From CAYPNF01 sp964411985 (GTDB taxonomy: Bacteria; Verrucomicrobiota; Verrucomicrobiia; Limisphaerales; J093): a stretch of 64,000 nucleotides of DNA. The translations under genes and the position numbers were made by a program. Below are positions 62,092-64,000 of this stretch, in pieces. How positions within the stretch are numbered: position 1 is the stretch's first letter; each line of letters starts with the position of its first letter. The notes below the pieces were generated by a model. That model did no database searches. It saw nothing but the letters and a program-made list of their open reading frames with translations, and was not told the origin of the DNA. The stretch covers positions 1-64,000 of the forward strand of contig CAYPNF010000047.1 of the NCBI GenBank assembly GCA_964411985.1, written 5' to 3'.

Positions 62092-63417
62092 TCAGCCCTG
62101 GCGGCGGAACGGTTGCAGCATCGTTCCCAGCAACTGGTCTACTTCACCCACCTCACCCTCGGCGGGAACTTCAATCAACAATCCCGCCTGTTGGTAGTAA
62201 TCCACCACCGGCATCGTCTGGCCATGGAACACCTTCAGACGGGCCTTGACGGTCTCCGGGTCATCGTCTTCCCGCTGTATCAGCGCGGTGGCGTCCTGAT
62301 CGCAGACGCCCTCCACTTTGGGTTTGTTGTACTCGACGTGATAGGAGGCCTGACAAGTGGGACAGAACCTCCGGCCGGAAATCCGGCGAATGATCTCCTC
62401 ATCGCGCACCGCCAGGTAAATGGCCCCAGCGAGTTGGCGCGACATGTCCCCAAGAATATCATCCAAGGCTTTCGCCTGCGGAAGAGTGCGTGGAAACCCG
62501 TCCAGAATGAACCCCTCTTGAAGATCGGATCGGTTGAGCCTTTCCCGTACCATCGCCTCGGTGACGTCGTCGGGCACGAGCTCCCCATTTTCGATGTAGC
62601 TGTTCGCGATCCGTCCCAAGATCGTTTGCTCCTTGAGATTCTCCCGGAACAGGTTGCCGGTGGGCACATGGGTTACGCCAAGGTATTTGGCCAGGAAACC
62701 AGCGTGGGTCCCCTTGCCGCTGCCGGGTCCTCCCAGTATCACGAAGTCATGCCCAGTCTGACCGCCCGCCATCCTCTGCCAGACCGGTTCCGCCTGGATT
62801 TCGTCAAGTATGCGATCCTGGCTTGGAGTCAGTGCCGGGCTGAACTCATGCTTTTCGATGCGGGCCAATAGCCCTGCCAGGGCGGCGGAAACCGACTCGA
62901 TGCTGCCGGTAGCATCCACGAACGCCAGCTTTTGCCCACGCCGATAGAACTCAAGGACCGGACCCGTGGTCCGGCGAAATACCCGCAAACGCCGGCGGAT
63001 CGTGCCGGGCTGGTCATCAGGGCGCACCGGCACCCGGCGAGCCGCCCGCATGAAAACCACCGAGTCGGAGGTGTGGAGAAGCAGGACCGCGTCCAAATTC
63101 CTTTTGGTCTCCCGGAAGAGACTTTCGAGGAAGAGCGTTTGGTATAGAGTGCTGGGAAAACCATCGAGGAGCAGGCCCTGACCTGGGTCCAGCTTGCGCA
63201 CGGCCTCCTCCAGCATCGCATTGATGATCTCATCCGGCACGAGTTCCCCACGCTCCACATGCCGGCGTGTCAGGAGCCCCAACGCCGTCTGGTTAGCCCA
63301 GTTCTCCCGCAAAAGATGGCCGGTCGAGAGATGCCGCAAGCCGAAATGCCCACACAGGCGCGCGGCGCACGTTGTCTTCCCAGCACAGGTTGGCCCCACC
63401 AATACGATATTCATCAC
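62092..63417 (-). CDS. Tandem adenylate kinase (two kinase domains in one chain)
   Basis: A 441-residue protein, about twice the length of adenylate kinase. The first half (1-190) has a P-loop GPTCAGKTT (K14), LSTGHLLRE, GLLLDGFPST and a short lid (ARRVPVRPDDQPGTIRRRL) without zinc ligands. The second half (about 228-441) is a canonical long-form kinase with GGPGSGKGT (K235), VPTGNLFRENL, GFILDGFPRTLPQA, and a zinc lid with CPTC plus a later C..D pair. Both halves keep catalytic motifs, so both may be active. It starts 21 nt after the glycosyltransferase gene and precedes serA. A free adk is not in the window. Confidence 0.85.
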   Translation of the reverse strand: MMNIVLVGPTCAGKTTCAARLCGHFGLRHLSTGHLLRENWANQTALGLLTRRHVERGELVPDEIINAMLEEAVRKLDPGQGLLLDGFPSTLYQTLFLESLFRETKRNLDAVLLLHTSDSVVFMRAARRVPVRPDDQPGTIRRRLRVFRRTTGPVLEFYRRGQKLAFVDATGSIESVSAALAGLLARIEKHEFSPALTPSQDRILDEIQAEPVWQRMAGGQTGHDFVILGGPGSGKGTHAGFLAKYLGVTHVPTGNLFRENLKEQTILGRIANSYIENGELVPDDVTEAMVRERLNRSDLQEGFILDGFPRTLPQAKALDDILGDMSRQLAGAIYLAVRDEEIIRRISGRRFCPTCQASYHVEYNKPKVEGVCDQDATALIQREDDDPETVKARLKVFHGQTMPVVDYYQQAGLLIEVPAEGEVGEVDQLLGTMLQPFRRQG

Positions 63418-63438
63418 CTCTTGTTTACCAACCGCTTT

Positions 63439-64000
63439 CTATCCGCGCAAGCGCTGCGCTGCCGGAGCATAGCCTAAACCCGCTGCTTTACGGTAAAGCT
63501 GCTGGGCAGCAGCCCCTTCGCCGAGGAATTCATAAAAGAGGCCCAAGTTGTACATCGCCAGGTAGCTACCCGTGCCGCGGACACTCTTGTAGAGCGGTTG
63601 ATCTCCCAGCTGTATGCACCGCTGGTAATGCTGCTCCACCTTCTGAAGAGACCCGATCCTTCCCTGGACATCGGCACGGACGTATTCCTGAAAACAGAGG
63701 GCTGCAACGAAATGGAAGTCCGGCACCGACCCGAGCTGGGCGCGATAACGTTCAATCATCGCCACCGCCTCCTCCAACCGCCGGAGCTGCAACAGGGAGT
63801 AGAGTGCGTCCACCACCACGCTGCCCGCATAAGGTTCGGTGCCATTCAAAAGTGCCAAGGCTCTCTGCTGACAGGCGTAAGCCTCCACCACCTTCCCCAC
63901 ACTCGCATGCTCCACAGCTAACTGGTAGAGGAGGTAGGTGTCGTTCGGAGCGTCCACCAACTCCCGCTCCAGCAACCTGCGGTTGCGATCCGACTTGTCG
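63439..64000 (-). CDS. TPR-type protein, probably the C-terminus of a family 2 glycosyltransferase, truncated
   Basis: The frame is open to the window end, so the 5' part is missing. The visible 187 residues are all helical with TPR pairs (SDRNRRLLERELVDAPNDTY, LAVEHASVGKVVEAYACQQR, LYSLLQLRRLEEAVAMIERY, YNLGLFYEFLGEGAAAQQLY). The K-SDRN-LLE start of the repeats is typical of glycosyltransferases that carry C-terminal TPRs, but the catalytic domain is not visible. It precedes the double adenylate kinase gene in the same direction. Confidence 0.65.
   Translation of the reverse strand, partial: DKSDRNRRLLERELVDAPNDTYLLYQLAVEHASVGKVVEAYACQQRALALLNGTEPYAGSVVVDALYSLLQLRRLEEAVAMIERYRAQLGSVPDFHFVAALCFQEYVRADVQGRIGSLQKVEQHYQRCIQLGDQPLYKSVRGTGSYLAMYNLGLFYEFLGEGAAAQQLYRKAAGLGYAPAAQRLRG

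Overview
The window is GC-rich bacterial chromosome and most likely comes from a Verrucomicrobiota genome of the Pedosphaera/Limisphaera type. This is inferred from gene content: BspA-like leucine-rich-repeat proteins, many secreted beta-rich proteins ending in a W...FYR(I/L)R module, calcium-binding TSP3 repeats, a TIGR03790 protein, a DUF5069 protein, squalene-hopene cyclase, and family GH5 and GH127 glycoside hydrolases. Coding is dense on both strands, many start sites lack a strong Shine-Dalgarno sequence, and short operons with 4-nt ATGA/GTGA overlaps are common. I see no rRNA, CRISPR array, intact insertion sequence or prophage. One tRNA gene, tRNA-Lys(CUU), is present.

Layout. 1-7473: four tandem paralogous genes for secreted BspA-type LRR proteins, the first cut by the window edge. 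7483-8816: an accessory patch with two coupled small genes, a fragment resembling the C-terminus of a serine recombinase, a dispersed inverted repeat and noncoding DNA with two terminators. 8817-13941: tRNA-Lys, an RlmI-type rRNA methyltransferase, a DUF5069 protein, an FKBP-type isomerase and squalene-hopene cyclase. 14162-17213: dapF-dapA-dapB-folK, for lysine/diaminopimelate and folate synthesis. 17429-24359: a putative carbohydrate locus in which a sodium:solute symporter and a secreted GH5-like enzyme face a sugar-binding protein translationally coupled to a hybrid histidine kinase. 24568-28630: a MoxR-DUF58-DUF4129 operon. 28807-31464: a secreted GH127-type enzyme. 31568-39398: two secreted proteins, a Kelch/glycine-rich one and a 1905-residue mosaic carrying an HExxH site and unusual C-terminal repeats. 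39811-46581: a glutaredoxin-like protein, Tex, then panC-nadB-pepT. 46678-51034: a TIGR03790 protein and an MBL-fold hydrolase, divergent from recN. 51248-55100: a secreted hypothetical protein, then a two-gene unit that looks like eboD-eboF separated from the rest of the ebo cluster. 55229-59175: a small membrane protein, an FG-GAP protein and a beta-helix protein. 59248-64000: a minus-strand run of a glycosyltransferase/TPR gene (cut by the window edge), a tandem double adenylate kinase, serA and a parvulin lipoprotein.

Most metabolic genes are ordinary. The places most worth a second look are the orphan EboD/EboF pair, the binding-protein/hybrid-kinase sensor next to the symporter/GH5 pair, the LRR array with its recent internal duplications, the double adenylate kinase, and the SYLNA repeats with the HExxH domain in the 1905-residue protein. 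All family names come from reading protein motifs by eye; no database search was run.
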